DNA of 64,000 bases from Nostoc spongiaeforme FACHB-130 (GCF_014698475.1 NZ_JACJTB010000012.1:79497-143496); one strand, 5' to 3'. Counted from the stretch's first letter, positions 45,481-55,545 are shown. Translations and numbers: made by a program. The notes: a model not told the origin generated them from the sequence alone.

Positions 45481-45610
45481 AGTTCAATTAAGAGAATAGT
45501 AGGTTGGGTGTAGCGATAGCGTAACCCAACAAAGTATGCGTGAATGTTGGGTTACGTTCCTCCACCCAACCTACACCAGTCTAAGTTGTTGCCTTAACTG
45601 AACTGTATTG
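45481..45610. mobile_element. 136-bp MITE-like element, copy 2
   Basis: It is nearly identical internally to 13421-13556 (taggttgggtgtagcgatag through ctaagttgttgcc). Its left end is degenerate (agttcaattaag). A direct repeat, ttttgcctggagaaatt (45461-45479 area) and ttttgcttggagaaatt (after 45620), flanks it. Confidence 0.8.
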
Positions 45611-45638
45611 TCCTATAAAATATTTTGCTTGGAGAAAT

Positions 45639-46223
45639 TTAGCCACGATTTTTTTCTAATAGCAGCATCATAATTAAACTTAATAAAATCTGTTGTTCTT
45701 CGCGATCGCTAATTTGATCAACAGCTTTAATAATAAATTCCCGCGATAAGAAAGTCGGAATTTTTTCCAACCGCATCACCACCGTACCATCCGCCCGACT
45801 CACCAAATAGACAGGGTTGAACACGAAACCCGTAAACATACCCAAAACGGGAATTTCTGCAAATAAAGCATCTGCAACCTTCACCCAAGGATTTTTTTCT
45901 TGGATAGTTAAATAAGTATTTTCGCCATCAAAAATGTCATATCGCGCCCGCCAAATAGATTTTAAACCGCGACGTTTGACAGCGCCGATATTTGTACCGT
46001 TAGTGTCGCTAAATTCATAACGAGCCGAAAAATCAATAACGCGATCGGCTTTGATGTAGTATTGAGGGTTAGTTTGTTCAGCATCAGCAAAAATTGTTAT
46101 AGCTTCTTTGAGCTTAAAAAGTTTCTGTTTAACGTAGAAAACTAAATTACCCTGAGCGTTAACAATAGAGATTTGCGGTGCTAATGCCCAAAATTTAAAT
46201 GTAAGTTCCAAAGGATACTGCAT
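45639..46223 (-). CDS. LURP-one-related / tubby-like phospholipid-fold protein
   Basis: The protein has 194 residues. It is a beta-barrel-like pattern with a central helix: ISIVNAQGNLVFYVKQKLFK, then YYIKADRVIDFSARYEFSD, SIWRARYDIFDGENTYLTIQ and EKNPWVKVADALFAEIPVLG. The order matches the LURP-one/tubby C-terminal-like family. The function is unknown; possibly membrane or lipid association. The start is the ATG at 46223. Confidence 0.7.
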   Translation of the reverse strand: MQYPLELTFKFWALAPQISIVNAQGNLVFYVKQKLFKLKEAITIFADAEQTNPQYYIKADRVIDFSARYEFSDTNGTNIGAVKRRGLKSIWRARYDIFDGENTYLTIQEKNPWVKVADALFAEIPVLGMFTGFVFNPVYLVSRADGTVVMRLEKIPTFLSREFIIKAVDQISDREEQQILLSLIMMLLLEKNRG

Positions 46224-46483
46224 AATTCAGTAGAAGCAACAAGGTTGATTGCTCTATTAATCCCAAAAGCAGTAAATAACCAATGTTTTTGTAACTAATA
46301 TATACAAACTGAGACATTAATTAGTTTATGTTACCGCGTTCGGGACGTTGTTAATGATCGTGGATGGTAGGAATTTTTCAAAAATTTGCCGAGAGGCTGC
46401 ATAAAAAAATCTAGGTCAACCTATTGAGTTAGTGAAGGGGTTAAACCCCAGAAACAAACACTAAAACATTAGGAGACCAGATT

Positions 46484-47137
46484 ATGAAATTCCGCCATCT
46501 CACCAGTTCTTTGTTGACCGCTACTGCACTTTTGACCACTACATTCCCCGCTTTTGCTGGCCCCTTTGATGTTAGACCATCTGGAATATTCCGCCCCGCT
46601 AATGTGGTTCCTGGGGCTGTTGGTAATGTAAATGTGAATAAATCTACACCCAGCACACCCAGCAACCCAGTAGGTAATAGTGAAATTCAAGGCTTGGGCG
46701 ACCATCAATCTTGGGTTGACCACAACACTCTTGCCAATGACCCCCGCGCTTTGTGTAGTGATGTTGGCTTGGGTAACAACACCCGCACTAGTTCCAGCAA
46801 AATTGCTTTAGCAAATTCTACTAGCACTCGTTCCAGTTCTTCTCGTAGTCATAATGATGGTGGTGGCGGTGGTGTCAGTATTTTTGGAATTGGAGTTAGC
46901 GGTAGTGGTGCTAGTCAAGGTAGTCAAAATAATAGTGAATCTCGTGATAGTCGCACCAACCGCACCGAAGAAAATAGCAGTAGTTCTGCAACTGTAGTTC
47001 AAGGTAAAAATTGCGATGCTTTTGTGGATGCTGCTGCGGCTAGAGATATCAACTACCAAGACAACTTAACCCGCCGCTATGAAATTAAAACAGGTCGTCG
47101 CGGACAACAAGTTAACCAACTACTGGAAGATAAGTAA
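46484..47137 (+). CDS. Secreted low-complexity (Ser/Asn-rich) protein
   Basis: The protein has 217 residues. The signal peptide is residues 1-27, MKFRHLTSSLLTATALLTTT to FPAFA, with AFA-G cleavage. The mature part is rich in Asn, Ser, Gly and Thr (SRSSSSRSHNDGGGGGVSIF), with a conserved-looking end around CDAFVDAAAARDINYQDN and GRRGQQVNQLLEDK. A ribosome-binding site (taggagacc) precedes the ATG. I do not recognise it. It could be a cell-surface or matrix protein. Confidence 0.7.
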   Translation: MKFRHLTSSLLTATALLTTTFPAFAGPFDVRPSGIFRPANVVPGAVGNVNVNKSTPSTPSNPVGNSEIQGLGDHQSWVDHNTLANDPRALCSDVGLGNNTRTSSSKIALANSTSTRSSSSRSHNDGGGGGVSIFGIGVSGSGASQGSQNNSESRDSRTNRTEENSSSSATVVQGKNCDAFVDAAAARDINYQDNLTRRYEIKTGRRGQQVNQLLEDK

Positions 47138-47400
47138 TACCATGTGCGATATTAGCTTGGACAAGATGTCTAAGATGTCCAAGCTACAAGAGATATAAAA
47201 ATAATTAACCTGAAAAAGCCAAGGTTAGCGCCTTGGCAATTCTCATTCTGACTTCTGAATCCTGACTTCTAAATTCTGCTGTAGTTTTAACTACTTTTCT
47301 GATTTTTTAAATAGTGCTAAATAAGCGGCAACCTAATTATATTGCTGTTACATCTTTGTTAAGAAAAGTTACAACGCTCTTAACACAAGGAAATATTATT

Positions 47401-48741
47401 ATGGTTGTCACAGGTGAGAAGAATACCAAACATCAGGTAGTAATTGTAGGTGGTGGCTTTGGGGGATTATATACAGCAAAATATCTGGCTAACGCAAATG
47501 TAAACGTTACTCTCATTGATAAACGGAACTTCCATTTATTTCAGCCACTGTTATATCAAGTTGCTACAGGTACGCTATCACCTGGTGATATTTCCTCACC
47601 ATTACGAGCTGTATTCAGCAAAAGTAAGAATACTCAGGTATTGTTAGGAGAAGTCAGTGATATTGACCCAAAAGCTCAAAAAGTGATGATGGGTAATCAG
47701 GTAATACCCTATGACACTTTAATTGTGGCGACGGGTGCAAATCATTCTTATTTTGGTAAAGAACACTGGAAAGACTTGGCTCCTGGCTTAAAAACTGTGG
47801 AAGATGCTATCGAAATGCGCCGCCGGATATTTGGTGCATTTGAAGCAGCCGAAAAAGAAACTGATCCTGAAAAGCGTAGTGCTTGGTTGACTTTTGTGAT
47901 TGTGGGTGGTGGCCCTACAGGTGTAGAATTAGCGGGTGCGATCGCGGAGTTGGCATACAAAACTCTCAAAGAAGACTTCCGCAGTATCGATACATCCGAA
48001 ACCAAAATTTTACTATTGCAAGGTGGCGATCGCATTCTGCCACACATTTCACCAGATTTGTCAGAAGAAGCAACCGCATCTTTGAGAAAGTTAGGTGTGG
48101 TGATTAACACTAAAACCAGAGTCACCGACATTGAAAATGACATTGTTACTTTCAAGCAAAACGGTGAAGTTAGTTCCATTCACTCCAAAACTATCTTATG
48201 GGCAGCAGGTGTGAAAGGTTCGACAATGGGGAAAATTTTAGCAGAACGTACAGATGTAGAACTTGATCATGCTGGACGTGTAGTTGTAGAACCAGACTTG
48301 ACTGTTAGAGATTACAAAAACATTTTCGTGATTGGAGATTTAGCTAACTTTTCCCATCAAGATGGCAAACCCTTACCTGGTGTTGCACCAGTCGCCAAAC
48401 AACAAGGAGAATATGTAGCTAAACTGATTAGACGACGCTGGAGAGGTTCGACTTTGCCACAATTCCATTACAACGATGTTGGTAGTTTGGCAATGATTGG
48501 GCAGAATTTAGCTGTTGTCGATTTAGGTTTCCTTCAACTTACAGGTTTCCCAGCTTGGGTATTTTGGCTCATAATTCACATCTATTTCTTAATTGAGTTT
48601 GACACTAAATTACTCGTAGTATTCCAGTGGGCTTGGAACTATATCACTCGAAATCGTCGCTCTAGATTAATTACAGGCCGAGAAGCATTTACAGAACCGC
48701 AAACACCTGTTAACAAGAGCAGTCGTTTACTAGATGCTTAA
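47401..48741 (+). CDS. Type II NADH dehydrogenase (NDH-2)
   Basis: It oxidises NADH with FAD and passes electrons to quinone without pumping protons. The protein has 446 residues from the ATG at 47401 (aagga ribosome-binding site); the frame is open to 47314. The FAD Rossmann motif is VVIVGGGFGGLYTAKYLA, the NAD(H) Rossmann motif VIVGGGPTGVELAGAIAEL, and VIGDLANFSHQDGKPLPGVA is the third FAD site. A C-terminal hydrophobic stretch (FPAWVFWLIIHIYFLIEF) fits a membrane anchor. It is one of the three ndb-type classes; subtype not assigned. Confidence 0.93.
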   Translation: MVVTGEKNTKHQVVIVGGGFGGLYTAKYLANANVNVTLIDKRNFHLFQPLLYQVATGTLSPGDISSPLRAVFSKSKNTQVLLGEVSDIDPKAQKVMMGNQVIPYDTLIVATGANHSYFGKEHWKDLAPGLKTVEDAIEMRRRIFGAFEAAEKETDPEKRSAWLTFVIVGGGPTGVELAGAIAELAYKTLKEDFRSIDTSETKILLLQGGDRILPHISPDLSEEATASLRKLGVVINTKTRVTDIENDIVTFKQNGEVSSIHSKTILWAAGVKGSTMGKILAERTDVELDHAGRVVVEPDLTVRDYKNIFVIGDLANFSHQDGKPLPGVAPVAKQQGEYVAKLIRRRWRGSTLPQFHYNDVGSLAMIGQNLAVVDLGFLQLTGFPAWVFWLIIHIYFLIEFDTKLLVVFQWAWNYITRNRRSRLITGREAFTEPQTPVNKSSRLLDA

Positions 48742-48977
48742 ATCGGGTTTGTTGAACAAGTTCTTTGGTAAGGTGGTTTGGGGTATGTGTCAGATTCAGT
48801 GCAACCATCGACTATAGCAACAACTTTCTCACCGAAACGCTGGCGGATTTCTTCACGGGTGGATTTTCCACCTTGGTCTTCAATACTATCATGTAGTAAA
48901 GCTGCGATCGCCTCTTGTTCTGTTCCGCCAGCTTCTAAAACCAGTGCTGCAACACTAAGTAAATGTTTAATCAACAA
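48738..48977 (-). pseudogene. Remnant of a (p)ppGpp-hydrolase-type HD-domain gene
   Basis: A 79-codon frame translates HLLSVAALVLEAGGTEQEAI, then AALLHDSIEDQGGKSTREEI and GEKVVAIVDGCTESDTYPKP, clearly the HD phosphohydrolase module of SpoT-like small enzymes. It lacks about 30 N-terminal residues and everything after TYPKPPYQ, where the frame ends in unrelated TCSTNPI. Upstream it runs into the 21-bp minisatellite. It overlaps the NDH-2 stop by 4 bp. The catalytic HD pair is present but the fold cannot be complete, so it is non-functional. Confidence 0.8.
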
Positions 48978-48992
48978 TGTTATGATGTTGCC

Positions 48993-49118
48993 TCACGTTG
49001 TGAATGCGTCGCCTCACATTGTGAATGTACCAAGTCACATTGTTAATGTGTTGCCTTGCATTGTGAATGTACCAAGTCACGTTGTTAATGTGTCGTTTCA
49101 CATTGTTAATGCACTGGG
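48993..49118. repeat. Six-unit 21-bp minisatellite
   Basis: Units begin at 48993, 49014, 49035, 49056, 49077 and 49098, consensus tcacattgtgaatgtaccaag. Each contains TCACATTGTGA or a close relative, an interrupted dyad. The repeat is in frame with nothing known. It lies where the N-terminus of the HD gene should be. Confidence 0.92.
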
Positions 49119-49278
49119 TTACACTCATTAATTAATCATGATAGTCTTTGAGTGAACAGAATATAAAGCAATCTATTGGTTCAAGTCAATTTTTTGAACG
49201 AACCGCAAAGAGCGCAAAGGGCGCAAAGAGAAAGAAGAGATTACTAACTAAATCTGTGTATATAGTAGAAGTATAAGG

Positions 49279-49413
49279 CAATACAGTTTAGTTAAAGCAA
49301 CAATTTAGACTGGTGTAGGTTGGGTGGAGGAACGGAACCCAACATTATCAAGACTTTGTTGGGTTACGCTATCGCTATACCCAACCTACTATTCTTTTAA
49401 GTGAACCGTATTG
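49279..49413. mobile_element. 136-bp MITE-like element, copy 3 (inverted)
   Basis: It begins caatacagtttagttaaag and ends cttttaagtgaaccgtattg. The interior matches the reverse complement of copies 1 and 2. There is no long flanking duplication. Confidence 0.8.
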
Positions 49414-49515
49414 GAATATAAAAAAGGAAAAGTTTTTTTAGCTACTTGATTGCAACTAAAATGTTATTTGTTGGGTAAAGCGATCGCTCCACCCGACAAA
49501 CTTTTTGATAACCTG

Positions 49516-51732
49516 TTACCTATCACCTCTTCCTTGAATATTTAAAGCTCGTCCTTGAACTGTGGGAGCAGAGGGAACGTTTAGTAAACTGTTGATGGTT
49601 GGGGCAATATCAATATTGCGAATCCTGCCAATGTTACCACGGCGCTGAATGTCAGGGCCAGCAGCATAAAAGATGGCGCTGAGACTGGGAATTGTGGGAT
49701 CATAACCATGCGCGCCGTAGAAATTTGGTACAGAAAATACAGAGTTATCATTGTCTCCTAAACGGGTGATGATGGGGCTTTGTGTACCATCAAAGTTGTA
49801 TCCCGATCGCATAATTGCAAACACATCACCAGTATCTTGACCGACAAATTCGCTTGTACCCAAGCCAAATTTTGGATCGTTGACATCGCTGGGTAATGGG
49901 CGGGGGTAAATTAAGTCAAAGACTGCTTGTTGTCTTCCCCGGACGTAATTAGGATTGGTATCGAGCAATTCTCGCAATGCTGTGATGAGTTGCTGTTGTA
50001 GGGTAATATATTCTGCACGACTGACAACACCATTAGGTTCACGTCCTTGGAGATTAATATAAATGTTGGCGGCTGGCCCTGATGTGACGGCGCGGACTTT
50101 AGTTAAATCAAAGCCGCGATTTCTTAGGTAATTATTTAAGTTAACTGCTGTGTGAAAGGGGGCAAAGCCGTGATCGGAAACAACTAAAATGTTACTGTTG
50201 GGTGTACCTTGGCGATTTGTCCCTACTGCGTCGATGATGCGCTGAACGGCATTATCAGCAGCTTGATAACCGGCTTGTACATAAGTTCTATATCGCGCTA
50301 CTTTGGCTTTATCTTGTCTAGCGCCAATGGATAATGGATTGGTCGGATCACTAGGTTGACGGGAATCAGTTAATAAAAACTGGTGTTCTGAGCCATCTGG
50401 TTGTTCAATATAAACCATGACTAAATCTGCATTGGGATTTTGGTTAATGGCTCTCAATGCGAGTCGAGTTTGATAATCTACAAACAGTTGTACTTGGTCT
50501 TCGTAAATATCTTCTAATTCGCTGTCGGGGAAAGTGGTAAATCCTGGGCTGAGGCGTTCTGGAATACGGAAATCAGCTTGGGGAGACCAAAAACCAACGT
50601 TACTAAGAACATCATCGACAGTAGTTTGTACGGCGGGATTGCGAGGAATTGCATTCGCAGAATAACGTGCAATGCGAACAGTACTTAAATCGGGTGCAAG
50701 ATTGCTGACGTAAAACGCTGTACCTGCTTGATTAGAACTGCCTTCTAAATAAAATAAACTAGATTTGCGATCGCTCGCCTGCACATAAGCCGGGCCAGTT
50801 GCAGGTAAACTAAAAGTCCCTGTGGGAATACCAAGTTGAGCATCAAAAAATACTAATGTGTCATAATTGGTGCGGCGATCGTCTGTTGTATCTAGTGCTG
50901 CAACTTGAATATCATAGTTGACACCACCAACAGTAAACTGATCATTTAAACTTGCTTGTAAAATTGGGCTGTAAGAAATTCTGCCTGCGTTATTCAATTG
51001 TGTCACTATCAAACTAGCCGCAGAACTAAAGTTAGCAGTAGTTAAACTAAAACCCCTCGCACCTACCCCCGCAAACGCCCCAAAGGGAACGGTGTAAGAT
51101 ACAGTTCTGGTGCTGGCTGGTTGAATAATTGGGCTATTAGTCAAACCAGGAACGCGCACATCAACTCCATCTGCACCGGGAAAGGTAGCCGCGACTACTT
51201 GTTTACCATTGCGCTGAAGCCCGACCCAAATCGGTTCCGCCGTTGGTTGTACACTGGCGCTAGGGCCGATTGTGGAATAACCGCCAATTGGTGCGCCAAA
51301 ACCACTAATGTTAGAGGTAAAGGGACTGGCAACTAAGTGGAATGTATTAGTATTAATATCATTGCGGGCAGCAGTGGAACCTGTACCAATAGCTACGTGA
51401 CAAGCCGCAGTTAAAGAGGCACTACAAGTAATATTTCTTTCCGCATAAACACCTTGTCTTCTGAGTAATCCCAATCCTTGGCGGCGATTTAATACACCGT
51501 CTCTTAAGTACTGCTCGACAAAATCGGGTGTGGCACCATCGAGAGAAATTAAAATGACTTTGGGGCTTGGTGTATTGGCTACTGGTTGAGCCGCAATAGA
51601 ATGCACACCTAAACTTAAGAAAACAGTCGCCAGCACTATTGCAGATAAGCGGAAAAATAACTTATGTCTAAAAGTCTGCCTTAGCCACTGCCATGTTTGA
51701 TTTATGCCATAAAATTTTAAATACTTGCTCAC
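49516..51732 (-). CDS. Secreted alkaline-phosphatase-superfamily phosphodiesterase
   Basis: The protein has 738 residues. An N-terminal signal/anchor (about residues 27-50, RLSAIVLATVFLSLGVHSIA) is followed by VILISLDGATPDFVEQYLRD (first metal-site Asp), the nucleophile region ITCSASLTAACHVAIGTGST, YIEQPDGSEHQF and VVSDHGFAPFHTAV (metal ligands). It is the type I phosphodiesterase / nucleotide pyrophosphatase family. The middle (residues 130-370) is a large insertion. It is probably periplasmic or exported and hydrolyses phosphodiesters, perhaps for phosphorus recovery; the substrate is unproven. Confidence 0.88.
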   Translation of the reverse strand: MSKYLKFYGINQTWQWLRQTFRHKLFFRLSAIVLATVFLSLGVHSIAAQPVANTPSPKVILISLDGATPDFVEQYLRDGVLNRRQGLGLLRRQGVYAERNITCSASLTAACHVAIGTGSTAARNDINTNTFHLVASPFTSNISGFGAPIGGYSTIGPSASVQPTAEPIWVGLQRNGKQVVAATFPGADGVDVRVPGLTNSPIIQPASTRTVSYTVPFGAFAGVGARGFSLTTANFSSAASLIVTQLNNAGRISYSPILQASLNDQFTVGGVNYDIQVAALDTTDDRRTNYDTLVFFDAQLGIPTGTFSLPATGPAYVQASDRKSSLFYLEGSSNQAGTAFYVSNLAPDLSTVRIARYSANAIPRNPAVQTTVDDVLSNVGFWSPQADFRIPERLSPGFTTFPDSELEDIYEDQVQLFVDYQTRLALRAINQNPNADLVMVYIEQPDGSEHQFLLTDSRQPSDPTNPLSIGARQDKAKVARYRTYVQAGYQAADNAVQRIIDAVGTNRQGTPNSNILVVSDHGFAPFHTAVNLNNYLRNRGFDLTKVRAVTSGPAANIYINLQGREPNGVVSRAEYITLQQQLITALRELLDTNPNYVRGRQQAVFDLIYPRPLPSDVNDPKFGLGTSEFVGQDTGDVFAIMRSGYNFDGTQSPIITRLGDNDNSVFSVPNFYGAHGYDPTIPSLSAIFYAAGPDIQRRGNIGRIRNIDIAPTINSLLNVPSAPTVQGRALNIQGRGDR

Positions 51733-51914
51733 TTGTCCTCCGTTAGTCTGCGACCGTCATTTGTGTAGGATGATTGCAGCTCAAAGTTTATTGACAGTAC
51801 GTTAACGAAAGACTATGAAAATTTTAAGCCGAGAATTCTATCGGAATTTGGTTTGATGGGTGAATAGACAAGGGAGAGAGGGGAGACAAGGTAGACAAGG
51901 GGGATCAGGGACAA

Positions 51915-54260
51915 TTGTTAGCGCCGAATTATTTGGAAGAAAATAGTAATGGAATGCGATCGCACTTTGGCGATCGCATTTTAGAAGCCACAACTATAGC
52001 GGTGAATGCTTTACTTAGCATTGATAACTTTGATGAAGCGGTGAAGACGGCTTTACAAGTGATGGGTGAAAGTTTAGATTGCGATCGCTTGGGTGTGATT
52101 GAACATTTTCCCATTCCATTATCTACTCTACCGGGTTGGCGATCGCTGTATGAATGGAATGCACCGAATATCATTGCTCAAATCTCCCATCCCACAACAG
52201 CCCAAGGAACCTACGCCGGGATTGAGGAATGGTATCAACGCCTGCAAGCAGGTGAAAGTATTAGCTGTTTGCTAGAAGAAATACCAGAACCGTTTCGTAG
52301 TGGACAAGCTGCAATTGGTGTGAAAGCATTGTTCGCTGTGCCGATTTTTGTCGAAGAACTATTTTGGGGAGTTTTGAGTTTTGATCACTGTCGTCAAGTC
52401 AAACACACCAGCACCGCCGAATTAACATTGTTAAAAACCGCCGCCGCTTGTATTGGTAGTGCCATTCAGCGTCAACGTATCCGCCAAACCGAACAAAAAC
52501 GCACAGAAGAATTAGCAAAAGTTAACCAAGAGTTACAACAGCGCGATCGCTTACTTTCTGTAGTTGCTCAAGTTACCAAAAATCTCCTAGACACCGAAGA
52601 TATTGATATCGCAATTCCTCAAGCTTTACAAGCGATCGGTGAAGTTGCCAAAATTAGTCGCGTGCAAGTCATCCTCGAACGCCAAAACCCAAGCACTCAA
52701 AAATTACAACACTGCATCACTTATGAGTGGGTAGCTGGAGGTATTTCTCCCCAAATTCATCATCCAACAATGGCAATTATTGATAATGATGATGCCGAAA
52801 TTTTACTGCGAGAACTACATGCAGGTCGTTCCATCTGGTATTTAGTAGATGACTTACCCCATCCCCTCAAAGCGCAATTCCAATCACTCAACATTAAATC
52901 TTCTGGAGGTGTACCCCTATTCATTGAAGGACGCTACATCGGTTCTGTGGCTTTTGATGATTGTGTTACGCCGCGCCATTGGAGTCAGCAAGAAATGGAT
53001 GTCCTCACCACTGCGGCGGAGGGAATTGGAGCCGCGCTGCATCGCAAACAATTAGTAGCACATCTGATTCAAGAACGCGCCAGTACTGTAGAAAAACGAG
53101 TCGCAGAATTAGTCAGAGCCAATGAATCACTGCGTGGTTGTGTGAATCGATTGGCAGATGAACCAGATTTAGAAACATTCTGGGAACATATTTTACTAGA
53201 AGCCTCCGCCCAAGCTAAATCCTATGCCGCCGCTTTGTTTTTGTATGACGCATCAACTAACACTAGTTTGATGAAACGTTATGTCAGAGAAGGTAAAGTG
53301 ATTCCCATCCACACAGATCCCGAATTTGTGCAGTTTCGCCTGCCAATTTCTGCAAATATTTTTTCCTATTGGCAAGAGGCGCTATTTAAAGGCGAGGTAA
53401 TTTTTTTTAATGTCGAAGATAACAAGAAACTGCTCGGCGCAAGAATTAAATGGCATCGCGCTCAAGGACATCGTTCTATTGTACGTGTACCTTTAATTTT
53501 GGGCGATCGCCCCTTGGGATTCATTGGTTTATGTTTTCAAGAACCCAGAACTAGCTTACCTGCAAATATTGAATTGATTATCGCCCTAGCACAGCAAGCC
53601 ACCTTAGCCATCCATTTAACTTCTCTCGCTGAACAAAGTCGTCAAGCCGCAATTTTAGAAGAACGCAACCGCATGGCTAGAGAAATTCATGATACTTTAG
53701 CGCAAGCTTTCACTGGTGTGATCGTTCAATTGGGTGCAGCTTCCCGCATCATTCCCCAAGATTTACCAGAAGTCCAAGAACATATCACCCAAGCCAGAGA
53801 ACTAGCGCGGGAAGGTTTAGCCGAAGCGAGGCGTTCGGTAAATGCCCTACGTCCCCAAATTTTAGAAACGCAGAATTTACCCACAGCCTTTCATCACCTC
53901 GTAACGCAGATGTCGGCGGTGATTGACACTCAGATTATCTGCAAAATCATCGGGGAAGCTTATCCCTTAACAGTCGATGTTGAAAATAACTTGTTACGCA
54001 TTGGCCAAGAAGCATTGACAAACGCCATTAAACATGCGTTTGCTAGTGAAATTGTGATTGAATTAGTGTATGAACCGACGCAATTGATTTTAAGGGTGAA
54101 AGACAATGGCAAAGGATTTGCACCAGAGAGTTTAGCTGTTGTTAAAGGTTTTGGCTTGATGGGAATCAAAGAAAGAAGCGATCGCATCAAAGCTCAGTTA
54201 ACCATTAAAAGTTTGCCACAACCAGGCACAGAAATTACCATCCTGATTCGTCGAGACTAA
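51915..54260 (+). CDS. GAF-domain histidine kinase (NarL-system type)
   Basis: The protein has 781 residues. Three GAF-like domains (about residues 25-190, 220-380, 405-570) sense a ligand or cofactor; no bilin-type Cys is obvious. The HisKA_3 dimerisation/phosphoacceptor is EERNRMAREIHDTLAQAFTG (His in REIHD). The HATPase_c domain follows (NLLRIGQEALTNAIKHAFAS, then VKDNGKGFAPESL and GFGLMGIKERSDRI). The frame opens with TTG at 51915 (weak aggga site) or ATG at 51954. It is paired with the response regulator at 54436. Confidence 0.92.
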   Translation: MLAPNYLEENSNGMRSHFGDRILEATTIAVNALLSIDNFDEAVKTALQVMGESLDCDRLGVIEHFPIPLSTLPGWRSLYEWNAPNIIAQISHPTTAQGTYAGIEEWYQRLQAGESISCLLEEIPEPFRSGQAAIGVKALFAVPIFVEELFWGVLSFDHCRQVKHTSTAELTLLKTAAACIGSAIQRQRIRQTEQKRTEELAKVNQELQQRDRLLSVVAQVTKNLLDTEDIDIAIPQALQAIGEVAKISRVQVILERQNPSTQKLQHCITYEWVAGGISPQIHHPTMAIIDNDDAEILLRELHAGRSIWYLVDDLPHPLKAQFQSLNIKSSGGVPLFIEGRYIGSVAFDDCVTPRHWSQQEMDVLTTAAEGIGAALHRKQLVAHLIQERASTVEKRVAELVRANESLRGCVNRLADEPDLETFWEHILLEASAQAKSYAAALFLYDASTNTSLMKRYVREGKVIPIHTDPEFVQFRLPISANIFSYWQEALFKGEVIFFNVEDNKKLLGARIKWHRAQGHRSIVRVPLILGDRPLGFIGLCFQEPRTSLPANIELIIALAQQATLAIHLTSLAEQSRQAAILEERNRMAREIHDTLAQAFTGVIVQLGAASRIIPQDLPEVQEHITQARELAREGLAEARRSVNALRPQILETQNLPTAFHHLVTQMSAVIDTQIICKIIGEAYPLTVDVENNLLRIGQEALTNAIKHAFASEIVIELVYEPTQLILRVKDNGKGFAPESLAVVKGFGLMGIKERSDRIKAQLTIKSLPQPGTEITILIRRD

Positions 54261-54284
54261 ACCTGGATTTCTCACAAGAGAGAA

Positions 54285-54420
54285 ATCCAGGGGGGTGGGA
54301 GGTGTGGGAAGGGTGGGAAGTGTGGGAGGTGTGGGAGGATGGTGAAGAAATCTTTCCCCCCTCTCTTCCCACACTCCCCTCTCTTCCCACACTCCCCTCT
54401 CTCCCCACACTCCCCACCCA
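54285..54420. repeat. G/T-rich and C/T-rich facing repeats
   Basis: ggtgtgggaagggtgggaag units are followed by ccccctctcttcccacactcc units, the complementary arm. The 135-bp kinase-regulator spacer would form a long hairpin in RNA. Confidence 0.7.
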
Positions 54421-54435
54421 TAATTCGGATAAACC

Positions 54436-55068
54436 ATGACTGACAACCAACCCATCCGCATCTTGATAGTTGACGATCATCCCGTCGTGCGTCAAGGTTT
54501 AGCCGCCATGATTGACCGCGAATCAGATATGACAGTTGTCGGACAAGTTTGTAATGGATATCAAGCAGTAGAAATATTTCCCCAACTACAACCTGATGTC
54601 ACCTTAATGGATTTGCGAATGCCAGAAATGGACGGCGTTGCAGCAATTACCGCTATTTGTCGGGAATTTGCCAATGCTAACATTATTGTCCTCACCACCT
54701 ACGACGGCGACGAAGATATTTATCGCGGCTTGAAAGCTGGCGCGAAGGGTTATTTACTCAAAGATGCCGAACCAGATGAATTACTCTTAGCAATTCGCAT
54801 CGTCAACACCGGACAAAAATACATTCCCACATCCGTCGGCGCTAAATTAGCCGAACGAGTAGGAATATTGCAACTCAGCAGTCGAGAACTCGAAGTCATC
54901 CGGTTGATGTCCACAGGGAAAACCAACCAAGAAATTGCAGCAGTATTGCAGATTTCCGAAGGCACTGTGAAATATCACGTTAATCATATTCTCAGCAAAC
55001 TAGGCGTAAGCGATCGCATTCAAGCCGTAATTACCGCCCTCAAACGCGGAATTGTCACGTTGCACTGA
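54436..55068 (+). CDS. NarL/FixJ-family response regulator
   Basis: The protein has 210 residues. The receiver has RILIVDDHPVVRQGLAAM (acidic pair), the phosphoacceptor Asp in VTLMDLRMPEMDGVAAI and the conserved Lys in AKGYLLKDAEP. The C-terminal LuxR-type helix-turn-helix is SSRELEVIRLMSTGKTNQEI, then GTVKYHVNHILSKLGVSDRI. It is the cognate regulator of the GAF kinase upstream. Targets are unknown. Confidence 0.95.
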   Translation: MTDNQPIRILIVDDHPVVRQGLAAMIDRESDMTVVGQVCNGYQAVEIFPQLQPDVTLMDLRMPEMDGVAAITAICREFANANIIVLTTYDGDEDIYRGLKAGAKGYLLKDAEPDELLLAIRIVNTGQKYIPTSVGAKLAERVGILQLSSRELEVIRLMSTGKTNQEIAAVLQISEGTVKYHVNHILSKLGVSDRIQAVITALKRGIVTLH

Positions 55069-55224
55069 ATAAGAAATCAGGAGTCAGAATGAACACCAAG
55101 CGGAGTCGAGGTGTTGATAGCATCGTTTTTTGTGGTAATTAATATTGAGTAATTCAGTAACTTTTTTGCTTAACTGAGTTACTTGACTCAAATAAATTAT
55201 GCTTTCAATTTCAGTATTAATTTA

Positions 55225-55533
55225 ATGGAAGCTTTACCAGATAATTGGGCAGATATTCAACCTGATACTGTATATATTTCAATCAGTGGTCTACTAGTCT
55301 CATTTGCAAGTGAACAAATAAAGTTGGGGTTAAAATATGATCAAAAGGGGAAACATTTAAAAGCTATCGAGAAAGGGCAAGTCTCCCCTCGCGGGAATAT
55401 TGGCTTGGTTGCTTCCCAAGAATCAGGCTACGATTTGAAATCTAAAGTCTTAGGTAAAGGTGGCGACCGCCGATTTCATGCAAAATTTCTTGATGGTATA
55501 TTACACTTCCCTGGTTGGATAACAGAACATTAA
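55225..55533 (+). CDS. Hypothetical protein, possible small toxin-like or effector fragment
   Basis: An ORF of 102 residues from the ATG at 55225 (a TTG at 55183 gives 116). The sequence has a beta-rich C-terminus (VLGKGGDRRFHAKFLDGILH, then FPGWITEH). No family is recognised. It is followed at 12 bp by the gene at 55546 in the same direction, as a toxin-immunity or other pair would be, but that reading is weak. Confidence 0.45.
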   Translation: MEALPDNWADIQPDTVYISISGLLVSFASEQIKLGLKYDQKGKHLKAIEKGQVSPRGNIGLVASQESGYDLKSKVLGKGGDRRFHAKFLDGILHFPGWITEH

Positions 55534-55545
55534 ACACACATAGTT

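Larger units (their letters stand above)
48978..49515. other. Intergenic region with minisatellite and MITE
   Basis: Besides the 21-bp minisatellite and MITE copy 3, it has a cgaaccgcaaagagcgcaaa repeat (49198-49230). No gene is seen. Confidence 0.5.

Noticed and set aside
48993..49118. 21-bp repeats as a CRISPR array
   Set aside because: Contiguous tandem units with no unique spacers and no cas genes nearby.
48778..49131. Plus-strand ORF of 117 codons across the minisatellite
   Set aside because: Its first half is the antisense of the HD pseudogene and the second half is repeat translation.
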